From: JAHBXL01 sp964409775 | GTDB taxonomy: Bacteria; Planctomycetota; Phycisphaerae; Phycisphaerales; UBA1924 | Direction: 5' to 3' | NCBI GenBank assembly: GCA_964409775.1 | Contig: CAYPEI010000005.1 | Location: 1 to 64,000, forward strand | Length of the DNA stretch: 64,000 bases | In this document: positions 8,573 through 17,903 of the stretch, one piece after another | How the letters are laid out: every line of letters starts with the position of its first letter | Position numbering within the stretch: position 1 is the stretch's first letter | Made by a program: the position numbers and the translations under genes | Notes under the pieces: model-generated | Databases searched by the model: none | The model's input: only the letters and a program-made list of their open reading frames with translations | What the model was told of the DNA's origin: nothing

Positions 8573-9649
8573 GTGTCGAAGGTGAACATCGGACTGCTGA
8601 AGCGTTTGTGCGAGACCCCCGGCGTACCGGGGCGCGAGGAGCGTGTGCGGGCGCTGATCGAGAAGGAGATCAAGGGGCTGTTCGATGAGGTTCGAACGGA
8701 CGCGATGGGCAACCTGATCTGCCGGCGCGGGCCGCGGGGGAAGAAGGGGAAGAAGGGGTCGGGCGGCAGGCCGACACGGGCGATGATGCTCTGCCACATG
8801 GACGAGATCGGGTTCTATGTGAAGGGCGTGGACGAGAAGGGGTTCGTGCGCCTTCAGAACGCGGGCGGCTTTGACACGCGGAACCTGTTCAGCCGGCGCG
8901 TGCTGGTGGTGACGGAGACCGGCGACCTCAAGGGCGTGATGAACCCGGGCGGGCGTCCGGTGCACATCGCCAGCGAAGAGGACAAAAAGAAGATCCCCGA
9001 GGTGAAGGAGTTCTTCGTCGACCTGGGCATGAAGCCGGAGAAGGCGAAGAAGGCGGTGAAGATCGGCGACTACGTGGTGATGGACGAGCCGGCGATCGAG
9101 GTGGGCGAGAAGTTCGTCTCCAAGGCGCTGGACAACCGGGTGGCGTGCTGGCTGGGGATCGAGGCGGTGCGGGCGATCGACGAGGCGGGGACGCCGCACG
9201 ACTGCGAGATCTACGTGGCGTTCACGGTGCAGGAGGAGGTCGGGCTGCGCGGCGCTCACACGTCGAGTTTCGGCGTGGAGCCGGATGTCGGCATCGGCAT
9301 CGACGTGACGCTCGCGTGCGACACGCCGGGCGTGCCGGAGGACGAGGCGGTGAGCGTGCACGGCAAGGGGGTGGTGCTGCACGTGATGGACTCGTCGTTC
9401 ATCTCGGACTATCGCCTGATCCGCGACTTGGACGAGGTCGCGAAGAAGAAGCGGATCCCGGCGCAGCGGTCGATTCTCGCGCGGGGCGGGCAGGACGGGG
9501 CCGCGGCCCAGCAGGCGAGGGCGGGCGCCCGCGCGGTGGGCATTACCGTCGGCACGCGGTACATCCACACGGTGACGGAGATGATCGACACGGGCGATCT
9601 CGCGGCGGCGCGGGACCTGCTGGCGGCGTGGATCCCGACGATCGAGTGA
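8573..9649 (+). CDS. M42 family metallo-aminopeptidase (glutamyl aminopeptidase/endoglucanase-M type)
   Basis: 358 residues. The GTG start at 8573 follows AAGGAG by 7 bases. The metal ligands of the co-catalytic dinuclear site are visible: H75 in LCHMDEIGF, the Asp of KALDNRVACW (about residue 187), the EE pair in QEEVGLRGA (about 221, catalytic base and ligand), an Asp in GIGIDVTLA, and the C-terminal His of TRYIHTVTEM. Length and order match M42 peptidases, which assemble into tetrahedral dodecamers and trim short peptides in the cytoplasm. A Lys/Gly-rich insert (RGKKGKKGSGGR, residues 54-66) sits on an N-terminal loop. It stands alone, 56 bases before fabI. Confidence 0.92.
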   Translation: MSKVNIGLLKRLCETPGVPGREERVRALIEKEIKGLFDEVRTDAMGNLICRRGPRGKKGKKGSGGRPTRAMMLCHMDEIGFYVKGVDEKGFVRLQNAGGFDTRNLFSRRVLVVTETGDLKGVMNPGGRPVHIASEEDKKKIPEVKEFFVDLGMKPEKAKKAVKIGDYVVMDEPAIEVGEKFVSKALDNRVACWLGIEAVRAIDEAGTPHDCEIYVAFTVQEEVGLRGAHTSSFGVEPDVGIGIDVTLACDTPGVPEDEAVSVHGKGVVLHVMDSSFISDYRLIRDLDEVAKKKRIPAQRSILARGGQDGAAAQQARAGARAVGITVGTRYIHTVTEMIDTGDLAAARDLLAAWIPTIE

Positions 9650-9705
9650 ACCCCGCGGCGCACGGGTGAAGGGCACCGGATCGGGCTTGGCGCGTGGAGA
9701 CATTC

Positions 9706-10500
9706 ATGAAACTGCTCGAAGGACGCACGGGGCTGATCGTCGGGATCGCGAACGACCGCTCGTACGCGTGGCACATCGCCAAGGCGATGATCGAGAACGG
9801 CGCGAGGTGCGCGTTCACGCACCTGCCGGGCGAGAAGAACGAGCGGCGGACGCGGCGCGCGGTTGAGGAACTGGGCGTCAAGGACCCGTGGCTGTGCCCG
9901 ATGGACGCGGGGAGCGACGCGGACATGGACGCCGCGTTCGCCCGGTACGCCGAGTCGTTCGACACGATGCACTTCCTGGTGCACTCGATCGCGTTCGCGG
10001 ATCGTGACTGGTTGAGCGTCGGGAAGTTCACGGATACGCCGCGGGCCGCGTACCTGTCGGCGATCGATGTTTCGGCGTACACGCTGGTGGGGATGGCCCG
10101 GCGTGCTCGGGCGATGCTGGCGCGGGGGGCGGCAAGCGGCGGCGCGAGCATCATGGCGATGTCGTACTACGGCGCGGAGAAGGTGGTGCCCGGGTACAAC
10201 GTGATGGGCGTGGCGAAGGCCGCGCTGGAGTGCTCGGCGCGGTATCTCGCGTGGGAACTGGGCGCGGAGAGCATCCGCGTGAACATCATCTCGGGCGGGT
10301 ACCTGCGGACGCTGGCGTCGTCGGCGGTCGGGGGAACCGGCGAGATGGAGGCGGCGGTCGAGAAGCGTGCGCCGCTGCGCCGCAATGTCGAGGGCGAAGA
10401 CGTGGGCCGGACCGCGGTGTATCTCGCCAGTCCTCTGTCGTCGGGGGTCACCGGCGAGACGATCTACGTCGATTGCGGGGTCAACACGGTGGGGCTGTAG
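9706..10500 (+). CDS. fabI: Enoyl-[acyl-carrier-protein] reductase (NADH), FabI
   Basis: 264 residues. ATG at 9706 follows TGGAGA; a GTG 12 bases upstream is a possible longer start. It is a divergent SDR fold with the FabI nucleotide motif GLIVGIANDRSYAWHIAKAM, the HSIAFA segment, and the catalytic Tyr-x6-Lys pair in GYNVMGVAKAALE (about Y164/K171), the spacing typical of FabI. The end SGVTGETIYVDCGVNTVGL is also typical. It reduces trans-2-enoyl-ACP to acyl-ACP in the last step of each cycle of type II fatty-acid synthesis. No other fab genes are nearby. Confidence 0.93.
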   Translation: MKLLEGRTGLIVGIANDRSYAWHIAKAMIENGARCAFTHLPGEKNERRTRRAVEELGVKDPWLCPMDAGSDADMDAAFARYAESFDTMHFLVHSIAFADRDWLSVGKFTDTPRAAYLSAIDVSAYTLVGMARRARAMLARGAASGGASIMAMSYYGAEKVVPGYNVMGVAKAALECSARYLAWELGAESIRVNIISGGYLRTLASSAVGGTGEMEAAVEKRAPLRRNVEGEDVGRTAVYLASPLSSGVTGETIYVDCGVNTVGL

Positions 10501-10624
10501 CGAAGAAGGGACCGAGGGATCGAGGGACCTGGGAAGGGGAACGCACGGGCGATTGGACGCCCCATAACGGGCCGATTCCGCGATCGTTTGATCCGGAACC
10601 CTCGATCCGGCCGATCGCATCTGT

Positions 10625-10921
10625 ATGAGCACGTTGGGGACATCGGTCGCCCAGTCGGTCGCGGGGGTGTCGCAGGCCGAGCACAAGGCTGCGCGGGACA
10701 TCGAGCGCGCCAAGCCTCAGCCGCGGAAGACCAAGGCCGAGCAACTTCGCCGCGGCGAAGACGAGGTCGAACTCAACCAGACGCAGTCGGATGAGGCGGT
10801 GCGTAACCTCAAGGGGAACACCGACCAGGAAACGGCTGATGACCGGGAGCGTCAGGACCACTACCGGCCCGACGGCAGGAAGCCGGAGGCGGCGCGGCCC
10901 CGGCTGGACGTGCAGGGCTAG
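10625..10921 (+). CDS. Small charged hypothetical protein
   Basis: 98 residues with no recognisable family. After a short Ser/Gly/Ala-rich start (MSTLGTSVAQSVAGVSQAEH) the protein is strongly hydrophilic, with many Lys, Arg, Glu, Asp and Gln and very few large hydrophobics. It is therefore likely soluble and largely disordered or helical. It has no signal peptide, membrane segment or Cys. It lies 124 bases after fabI on the same strand. GC-rich third codon positions and a stop well clear of its neighbours support it as real. Confidence 0.6.
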   Translation: MSTLGTSVAQSVAGVSQAEHKAARDIERAKPQPRKTKAEQLRRGEDEVELNQTQSDEAVRNLKGNTDQETADDRERQDHYRPDGRKPEAARPRLDVQG

Positions 10922-11027
10922 GCCTGGACCGCGCCGGCGCGATCTCCAAGCGATGGCCGTCGCCGGATGGCCCCCGGCCTTGCCTGTGTGAACTCAGACG
11001 AACACTTTCGGCCTTGCGCGGGTGGGC

Positions 11028-12533
11028 TCAGGCCGCTTCCGCGCGGGTCGAGTGGGCGTCGCCGTCGATGCGGGCGAGTTCCTCGATGACGTCGGAGAGG
11101 AGTTTGCGGTCCTGCTCGCGATCCTTGAGCCAGCCGGAGTGCTGGAGATCATCGAGCACGTCATCGCGAAGGTACGCAAGGCTCGAGACGGGCGTCGTGG
11201 TCCAGAGCAGGCACAGCCCCGCGGCGACTCGTCCGAGCGTGAGGCCGCTCGGCTCGCCGAGCGTGATCTCGGCCTGGATGAACGCCAGGGGGTCGGTGGC
11301 GCACTCGGCCCGCCGGGTTCGGAGAATCTGACCGGCGGCGGCGAAGGAGCGCAGCGCACCGCTGTCCTCGAACGCGGCGATCTGCGCCGCACCGAGCCGC
11401 AGGTGCGATTCGGCCTCGTCGGGGAGCAGGTCCGCCGCGAGCCGGGCGAGGCGATGGCGTTCGTGGTGGATGGGCGGCATTTCGGGCTGGGTCTGCCAAG
11501 TGGTGGTCCATGCGGAGAGCGCGCGAGCGGCAGCGCGTGCCGCTTCGGGGATGGTGGCTTCGCGGCGTCGAGCGGCGGCGAGCAGGTCTTCGAGTGTTCC
11601 GCCCAAGCGGATCATGGAGACTTCGGTGGCGGACCGGGCCAGTGATTCATCGAGGGCCCCGCCGCGGAGCACGGCGCGGAACCCCGCGGGCCTGCGTGCC
11701 GGCGCGGCGGCGAGCGTCGCGGCGGCGATGATGATGTCGGCGGCGAGGCGTGCATGCAGCGGTTCGCTGAAGTCGATGCCCTTGAGGGCGATGACCGCGG
11801 GATCGACGCGCGAGGGGAAGGTGGTGCCGAAGCCGGGCGCCGGGGGTTCGGTCCAGTTTCGCCACGCCGCGGACTGATTGGGATATTCGGGCAGGAAGAG
11901 TTGGGCGTCACCTGCGCCCGCGGCGGATTGGCCGCGGATCTCGGGCTCGCGTCGAAGCAGGGCATCGAAGGCGAGGGCGTGGCGGGGTGCATCGGCGAGG
12001 AGACCGGCTTCGGCGCGGACCCACTCGATGGAGAGACTGGGGACCAGGCCGGTGGGGCCGGCGGAACGGAGGCGTTCAAAGTCGCGCTGGGAGAGGTCGA
12101 GGCCGATGCGGATGGAGCGGGGGGTGAGGGTCAGCCCTGCCTGCTCGGAGAACTGCTGGACCTTTCGGCGGGCGGACTCGACGGAGCGGGCCGGGACTCC
12201 GGAGAGTTCCATGACCGTGGCGACCAGGTTGTCGGTGGTGAATGACTCGCGGAACGGCATGCGGAGCGTTCGGACATCGCGACGTCGCGAGAACGCCGCG
12301 CCGGCGGGCGCCTCTGCCCGCGACGCCCAGAGGTGCGTGGCGCCGATGCCGGCGCCGATAAGCCACAGACCAAGGGGAAGGCCGAGCCACGGGGATTCGA
12401 GCCAGGTAGCCCCGAGCACGTAGCCGGTGCTCGCGAGCGCGCAGCCGCAGAGGGTGGAGATCGTTCTGGGACCAAAGGGACTGGTGGTGATGACGACGCG
12501 CTCGTCGCCGGGGCGGTGCACGGAGTGGCTCAT
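11028..12533 (-). CDS. Hypothetical membrane protein
   Basis: 501 residues from MSHSVHRPGD. Two hydrophobic helices near the N-terminus (TISTLCGCALASTGYVL and GLPLGLWLIGAGIGATHLW, about residues 24-65) form a hairpin. A mostly helical soluble region of over 400 residues follows, with no motif I recognise. The text between residues 290 and 480 is Ala/Arg/Leu-rich and could hold TPR-like helices, but no clear repeat register is seen. It is divergent from the ABC importer operon; the 236 bases between the starts must carry both promoters, though no clear -35/-10 pair can be named. A reading extended to 12767 is Pro/Arg-rich noise and was not used. Confidence 0.7.
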   Translation of the reverse strand: MSHSVHRPGDERVVITTSPFGPRTISTLCGCALASTGYVLGATWLESPWLGLPLGLWLIGAGIGATHLWASRAEAPAGAAFSRRRDVRTLRMPFRESFTTDNLVATVMELSGVPARSVESARRKVQQFSEQAGLTLTPRSIRIGLDLSQRDFERLRSAGPTGLVPSLSIEWVRAEAGLLADAPRHALAFDALLRREPEIRGQSAAGAGDAQLFLPEYPNQSAAWRNWTEPPAPGFGTTFPSRVDPAVIALKGIDFSEPLHARLAADIIIAAATLAAAPARRPAGFRAVLRGGALDESLARSATEVSMIRLGGTLEDLLAAARRREATIPEAARAAARALSAWTTTWQTQPEMPPIHHERHRLARLAADLLPDEAESHLRLGAAQIAAFEDSGALRSFAAAGQILRTRRAECATDPLAFIQAEITLGEPSGLTLGRVAAGLCLLWTTTPVSSLAYLRDDVLDDLQHSGWLKDREQDRKLLSDVIEELARIDGDAHSTRAEAA

Positions 12534-12769
12534 GGGGGAGCGGATCGGAGCGTGGCGGGCGGGCCGTGAGGCGGACCGGGATCGCGGCGCCGCGGGCGCG
12601 GCATGCTGAGCGGAAGATGCGGGCGGGACGGATGGTTCCCTGAGCGGGTGCGCAGGTGCTGCGCGGCGTCGGCGCGGTCCGGCACCGGGTTGGGAACTTT
12701 CCGGACCGGGCTGACGTGGGGAGGGGTTTGCCGTACACTCGGTGCAGACCCGGGAACCCGAGAACAACG

Positions 12770-14686
12770 ATGCAGAGCAAGTTTGGACTCAAGGACTTCG
12801 TGCTGCTGGTGGTGATGATCGTCGTCGGGCTGTCCGTCTGGCTGGCGATGTTCCAGCGGGACAACCAGAAGAACGATCTTCAGCGTGCGCTGAGCAAACT
12901 CAGCGAACTGTCCACGCAACTGGCGCGGATCGAGGCGCGGATCGAGTCGGGCGAGGTTGTCGCCGCGGCCCCGCAGGGGGCGGGCGGGCCATCGGCGGAC
13001 TCATCGGCTGCGCCGGCGGCGGGGGACGAGAGTTGGGCGCGGCCGGGGGTGAAGGTGCAGTGGCAGCCGCCGCTGGTGATGAAGAACGATCCGCGGCGGC
13101 AGCCGGGGTATGTGGCGGGCGGGGAGTTCACGGAGATCTATGAGGCGCAGTTGGCGAAACTGACGCCGTACATCTCGACGGACGTGTACTCGCGTCGAAT
13201 CCACGAACTGGTGCTCGGGTCGTTGGCGGTATATGACCCGGAAACGCTCAAAATGCGGGGGCAGGTGGCGCAGGCGTGGCAGGTCGATCCCGAGGGGATG
13301 TGGCTGCGTGCCCGGATTCATCCGAACGCGAGGTTCAGCGACGGCTCGCCGATCACTGCGGAGGATTTCCGCTGGACGTATCACGAGTACGTGATGAACG
13401 AGCAGATCGAGGCAGAGCGTGTCCGCTCGATCTACCGGGATTCGATCAAGGAAGTGAGGGTGATCGATGACCGGACGGTGGAGTTCGAGTTCCTCCAACG
13501 GCTGTTCACGAACGTGGACAACGCGCTGAGCCTGTTTGTGCTGCCCAAGGCGCTGTATTCGCAGTTCACGCCGGCGCAGATCAACCGGGGCATCGGGCTG
13601 ATGGTGAGCGGCGGCCCGTTCCGGCTGAAGGACTTCGATCCCGACCGGCAGTGGACGCCGCCCAACGACGTGGTGCTGGAGCGGAACGAGCAGTACTGGG
13701 GCGCCAAGCCGGCGCTCAACATCCTGCGGTACGGGGCGATCAACGAGGAGGTCGCGCGGCTGAACACGTTCAAGAAGGGCGATGCGAACATGATCACGCC
13801 ATCGTCGGCGCAGTTCGTGTCGCTGCAGGCCGACCCCGCGTGGAAGGACCGGGCGCAGTTCCTCAACTGGGTGAACATGCGGTCGGGGTATTCGTTCATC
13901 GCATGGAACTGCGGCAGCCGCGGCGGGAAGCCGACGCCGTTCACCGACCGGCGGGTGCGGCTGGCGATGACGCACCTGCTGGACCGCGAGAAGATGATCC
14001 GCGACATCTGGAAGGGCGTCGGCGTGGTGGCGAAGGGGAACATGCCGCTGGCGAGCCCGGGCGCGAACCCGGACATCAAGCCGTGGCCGTACGACCTTGC
14101 GAAGGCCAAGGCCCTGCTGAAGGAGGCTGGGTGGGAGGACCGGGACGGGGACGGCGTCCTGGAGAACGAGGTGCGGGTGCCGTTCCAGTTCGAGTTCTCG
14201 TATGCCAGCGGCGGCGAGATCGCGGAGAAGATCGCGAGGTTCGTGGTGGACTCGTGCACGGCGGCGGGGATCCGCGTGACGCTGCGCCCGGCGGACTGGT
14301 CGGTGTACCAGGAGTTCATGAAGACGCGTGACTTCGACGCGATCACGCTGGGCTGGGGCGCGAGCGCGCCGGAGAGCGATCCGCGGCAGATCTTTCACTC
14401 CGACGCGATCAAGAACCAGGGGGACAACTTCGCGCAGTGGGCGAACGCCGAGGCGGACCGCCTCATCGACGAGGGCCGGCGCGAGATGGACGATGACAAG
14501 CGGGCGATGATCTGGCGGCGGCTGGAGGCGGTGCTGCACGAGGATCAGCCGTACACGTTTGTGCGGGTGCCGCCGTGGCTCCGGATCGTGTCGAAGGACA
14601 TCGGCAACGTTCGGATGTATCCCAAGGGGCTGGAGCACGCGGAGTTCTTCCGCGGCGGCCCGGCGGTTCCCACTTCGGGAAACTGA
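12770..14686 (+). CDS. ABC importer substrate-binding protein (family 5, Dpp/Opp type), membrane-anchored
   Basis: 638 residues. Family-5 solute-binding landmarks are MWLRARIHPNARFSDGSPITAEDF (around residue 180), the VEFEFLQ segment and the C-terminal lobe with DFDAITLGWGA. The N-terminus is unusual: instead of a lipobox there is an uncleaved-looking helix (FVLLVVMIVVGLSVWLAMF, residues 9-27). It is followed by a short coiled-coil (ALSKLSELSTQLARIEARIE) and an Ala/Gly/Ser linker. The binding domain is thus tethered to the inner membrane at a distance. It is the first gene of a four-gene run with two permeases and one ATPase. Substrate is probably a peptide; the sequence alone cannot say which. 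Confidence 0.92.
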   Translation: MQSKFGLKDFVLLVVMIVVGLSVWLAMFQRDNQKNDLQRALSKLSELSTQLARIEARIESGEVVAAAPQGAGGPSADSSAAPAAGDESWARPGVKVQWQPPLVMKNDPRRQPGYVAGGEFTEIYEAQLAKLTPYISTDVYSRRIHELVLGSLAVYDPETLKMRGQVAQAWQVDPEGMWLRARIHPNARFSDGSPITAEDFRWTYHEYVMNEQIEAERVRSIYRDSIKEVRVIDDRTVEFEFLQRLFTNVDNALSLFVLPKALYSQFTPAQINRGIGLMVSGGPFRLKDFDPDRQWTPPNDVVLERNEQYWGAKPALNILRYGAINEEVARLNTFKKGDANMITPSSAQFVSLQADPAWKDRAQFLNWVNMRSGYSFIAWNCGSRGGKPTPFTDRRVRLAMTHLLDREKMIRDIWKGVGVVAKGNMPLASPGANPDIKPWPYDLAKAKALLKEAGWEDRDGDGVLENEVRVPFQFEFSYASGGEIAEKIARFVVDSCTAAGIRVTLRPADWSVYQEFMKTRDFDAITLGWGASAPESDPRQIFHSDAIKNQGDNFAQWANAEADRLIDEGRREMDDDKRAMIWRRLEAVLHEDQPYTFVRVPPWLRIVSKDIGNVRMYPKGLEHAEFFRGGPAVPTSGN

Positions 14687-14766
14687 GCAGAGGGTGATCT
14701 CCGGCGCGGCGCCCGGCGGTCGGGCGTGCGCCCGCGGGTGTCCGGGGTCGAGCAGGCGGGCCGATC

Positions 14767-16308
14767 ATGGTGAGTTACATCGCACGAAGGCTGCTGTTGA
14801 TGATCCCGACGCTGTTCGGGATCACGCTGCTCGTCTTCATGCTGCTGGCGCTGTCGCCGGGCGGGATCGGCGCTTCGCTGACGGTATCCGCCGGGGCGAT
14901 GCAGTCGCAGAGCGGGATCGCGATCGCGAAGGCGAAGATGGAGGATCGATACGGGCTGAACGAGCCCGCGATCGTGCAGTACTGGCGATGGCTGGGCCGC
15001 ATCAGCCCGATCAAGATCGGGAAGCGCGACCTGGTGAGCCCGGCGGGAGAAGTGGTGTCGAGGCCGCGGCCGGCGCCGCGACCCGCGGTCTGGAAGTGGT
15101 TCGTGGACAAACTGCCCGAGGCGGGCAAGGCCGATGAGGCCTGGCTGAACGAGCGATTCGGCGGACGGACGAAGGAAGAGCAGTCGCGGGCGTTCCGCCG
15201 GATCGAGGCCGATTATGTGAACTCGCGTGCGCAGTACATCGCGGCGGAGGCCGAACTGCGCGACAGCCTCGCGCGGTATGCCGACGCCGCGGGGCGGCCC
15301 GACCTGTTGACGCGGAAGCGAGAAGCAAGGATTCCGGAGATCGAACGGACCGAGCCGCGACGGGGCATCCCGGAGTTTGCGGAGGTCGAACAACTGGCGC
15401 GGCGGGCGATCGCGGCCTACGGCGAGACACTCCAGAAGCGGGCGGAGATGCTCGCGGCCATGGACCGGGAGCCCTACCCACGGGCGGGGATGACGGTGAT
15501 CCCTGGAGCCGTGAGCCTCGCATGGCCCGATCTGGGCATCGCGTACAGCCGTCAGGAGCCGGTCAGCGGCCTGATCGCCCGGGCCCTGCCTGTGACGCTG
15601 CTGTTGAACCTCATCGCGTTCCCGATCATCTACCTCGTCGCGATTCCCAGCGGCATGCTCGCGGCCACCCGGAAGGGGACGTGGGTGGACGTCGGGCTGG
15701 GGGCGCTGTACCTGGCGCTGTTCTCGATTCCGGCGGTGCTGGCGGGCGTGCTGCTGCAGGGGTTCTTTGCAAACCCGGATTACTTCAACCTGTTCCCGAC
15801 GGCTTCGCTTTCCAGCCGCGGCGCCGAGTCGTTCAGGCTGCTCCCCGGCGAGACATGGACGGGCGAGTGGCACTGGGGCTGGCTGATGGACCGGGTCTGG
15901 CACGTGGTGCTGCCGGTGGTGTGCCTGGTGTACGGCGGCTTTGCGGTGCTGAGCAAGCAGACGCGGGCGGCGATGCTGGAGAACTTCAATGCCGATTACG
16001 TTCGGACGGCGAAGGCCAAGGGCGTGTCGCCGAAGGACGTGGTGCTGCGGCACGTGTTCCGAAACTCGCTGCTGCCGCTGATCACCATGTTCGTCACCGT
16101 GTTCCCGGCGATGCTGGCCGGCTCGATCGTGATCGAGCGCATCTTCACCGTTCCGGGGATGGGCTACCTGCTGATCGAGGCGATCAGCCTCCGTGACAAG
16201 GAACTGATCCTGGCGAACACGGCGATGATCGCGGTGGTGAACCTGTGCGCCCTGCTGCTTGCGGACATTCTGTATGCCATGGCCGACCCGCGGATCACCT
16301 ACCGCTGA
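14767..16308 (+). CDS. DppB-type ABC permease with a large extracytoplasmic insertion
   Basis: 513 residues, against about 330 for a usual DppB. TM1 is IARRLLLMIPTLFGITLLVFML. The family text YWRWLG, which normally runs almost directly into DLGxS, is here interrupted by about 175 residues (about 80-254). These are Pro-rich at first, then helical and highly charged. The normal sequence resumes at DLGIAYSRQEPVSGLIARAL. The remaining helices and the EAA region (FNADYVRTAKAKGVSPKDVVLRHVFRNSLLP) are normal, as is the end LADILYAMADPRITYR. The insertion lies in the TM1-TM2 loop, predicted to be outside the cytoplasm next to the binding protein. It sits 80 bases after the binding-protein gene. Confidence 0.93.
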   Translation: MVSYIARRLLLMIPTLFGITLLVFMLLALSPGGIGASLTVSAGAMQSQSGIAIAKAKMEDRYGLNEPAIVQYWRWLGRISPIKIGKRDLVSPAGEVVSRPRPAPRPAVWKWFVDKLPEAGKADEAWLNERFGGRTKEEQSRAFRRIEADYVNSRAQYIAAEAELRDSLARYADAAGRPDLLTRKREARIPEIERTEPRRGIPEFAEVEQLARRAIAAYGETLQKRAEMLAAMDREPYPRAGMTVIPGAVSLAWPDLGIAYSRQEPVSGLIARALPVTLLLNLIAFPIIYLVAIPSGMLAATRKGTWVDVGLGALYLALFSIPAVLAGVLLQGFFANPDYFNLFPTASLSSRGAESFRLLPGETWTGEWHWGWLMDRVWHVVLPVVCLVYGGFAVLSKQTRAAMLENFNADYVRTAKAKGVSPKDVVLRHVFRNSLLPLITMFVTVFPAMLAGSIVIERIFTVPGMGYLLIEAISLRDKELILANTAMIAVVNLCALLLADILYAMADPRITYR

Positions 16309-16328
16309 TTCCCGCTGACTGACCAACG

Positions 16329-17879
16329 ATGCCGACCAACTCGAGCCCATCCCCTGCCGCGAACGTGCCCGCTTCGGTCACCGGGGTGCAACTTGCGCGC
16401 GGCGTGGGTGTGCAGCCGGCGAAGGGTTTCTGGGCCGAGGCGTGGTCGCAGGTGGTCAAGCGGCCTGCGGCGTTGTGCGCCCTGTTCTGGCTTGCGATCG
16501 TGGCGTTCTTCGCGGTGTTTGCGCCGTTCATCGCGAGCGGCCATCCCCTGTGGCTGGAGGTGCGGGGCGATGCGGCGGGTTCGTGGACGGCTTCGGGTTC
16601 GCCGCTCTGGCAGAATCTGACATCGCTCGACCTGATCCTGTTCTGGGGGACGCTCCTGGGTGTGCCGTACATTGTGTTCGGATCATCGAATCGACGATCG
16701 GCCAGGCTCGGTGCGGTGCTCGGCGGGTTCGTGCTGTCGATCGTGATCCTCTCGCTCTCGATCGTCGTCCGGGGGCGGCTGGAATCGATGGCGATCGACG
16801 CGGGCCGCGAAGCGCTCCGCACCGGGATCACGCCCTCGGGCCTTTCGACGCTTTCGCGTCACGCCTGGGCGGGGTTGTTTGTCGGCGGGGGGCTGGCGCT
16901 GCTGCTTGGCGGGATCGCGGCGGCGCTGCCGATCGGCAAGCCGGTCGTGCGGTGGGGCGTGATTCTCGCCGCGGTGATCATCACCGTCGGCGCCGTGCAG
17001 ACGCGCTGGAGCCCGCGGCTGCAGAGTTTCGGCTACGCGAGCCGGGAGGTGGCGGGGACGGCGTCCGCGCGGTACACGCTGATTCCGTGGTCGCCGAACC
17101 AGCGATTCAGCGAACTCTCGCGGCTGGAGCCGATGACGGAGTTTGCCGGGGCGATGGGGTATCCGGCGGCCTCTCCGGTGACCGGACGGAAGTTCATCAT
17201 GGGGACGGACGCGTTCGGGGCGGACGTGCTGTCGCAGATCCTGCATGCGTGCAGGCTGTCGATCTCGATCGGCGTGGTGTCGACGGCGATCGCGCTGCTC
17301 ATCGGGGTCACCATGGGCGCGCTGATGGGGTACTTCGGGGGATGGGTCGATCTGCTGCTGTACCGCGTGGTCGAGGTGTTCATGGCGGTGCCGGTGCTGT
17401 TCCTGCTCATCGTGGCGGTCGCGGTCCTGCCGGATGAACTCAAGACGACGTACGTGATTATGGCGATCATCGGGTGCTTTACATGGACGGGGATGGCGAG
17501 GTTCACGCGCGCCGAGTTCATGAAACTGCGCAACCAGGACTTCGTGCAGTCGGCCCAGGCGAGCGGCCTGCCGCTGCGGTCGATCCTCTTCAAGCACATC
17601 CTGCCCAACGGGGTCGCGCCGGTGCTGGTGGATACGTCGTTCGCGGTCGCGGCGGCGATCTCGATCGAGGCGGTTCTGTCGTACCTGGGGCTGGGGCCGG
17701 TCGATAGCCCGTCGTGGGGCAAGTTGCTGTCGAGCGCGATCGGGCAGGAGAGCGAGTTCAAGTGGTGGCTGGCGGTCTTCCCGGGCGTGGTGATCTTCCT
17801 GACGGTGCTGTCCTACAACTTCCTCGGCGAGGCGCTGCGCGACGCGATCGATCCGAAACTGAAGAAGGCGCGGGTGTAG
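16329..17879 (+). CDS. DppC-type ABC permease with enlarged N-terminal half
   Basis: 516 residues, against about 300 in typical DppC. TM1 is near residues 48-68. The family signature GTDAFGADVLSQILHACRLS, usually near residue 85, starts only around residue 293. Between them lie about 200 extra residues with additional hydrophobic segments (ARLGAVLGGFVLSIVILSLS, AGLFVGGGLALLLGGIAAAL and VRWGVILAAVIITVGAV), so extra helices are likely. The rest is standard: the EAA-type loop with FVQSAQASGLPLRSILFKHI, and the ending NFLGEALRDAIDPK. It starts 20 bases after the DppB-type gene. Confidence 0.93.
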   Translation: MPTNSSPSPAANVPASVTGVQLARGVGVQPAKGFWAEAWSQVVKRPAALCALFWLAIVAFFAVFAPFIASGHPLWLEVRGDAAGSWTASGSPLWQNLTSLDLILFWGTLLGVPYIVFGSSNRRSARLGAVLGGFVLSIVILSLSIVVRGRLESMAIDAGREALRTGITPSGLSTLSRHAWAGLFVGGGLALLLGGIAAALPIGKPVVRWGVILAAVIITVGAVQTRWSPRLQSFGYASREVAGTASARYTLIPWSPNQRFSELSRLEPMTEFAGAMGYPAASPVTGRKFIMGTDAFGADVLSQILHACRLSISIGVVSTAIALLIGVTMGALMGYFGGWVDLLLYRVVEVFMAVPVLFLLIVAVAVLPDELKTTYVIMAIIGCFTWTGMARFTRAEFMKLRNQDFVQSAQASGLPLRSILFKHILPNGVAPVLVDTSFAVAAAISIEAVLSYLGLGPVDSPSWGKLLSSAIGQESEFKWWLAVFPGVVIFLTVLSYNFLGEALRDAIDPKLKKARV

Positions 17880-17903
17880 AACTCCGGGGCATCGACTCTT
17901 CGC

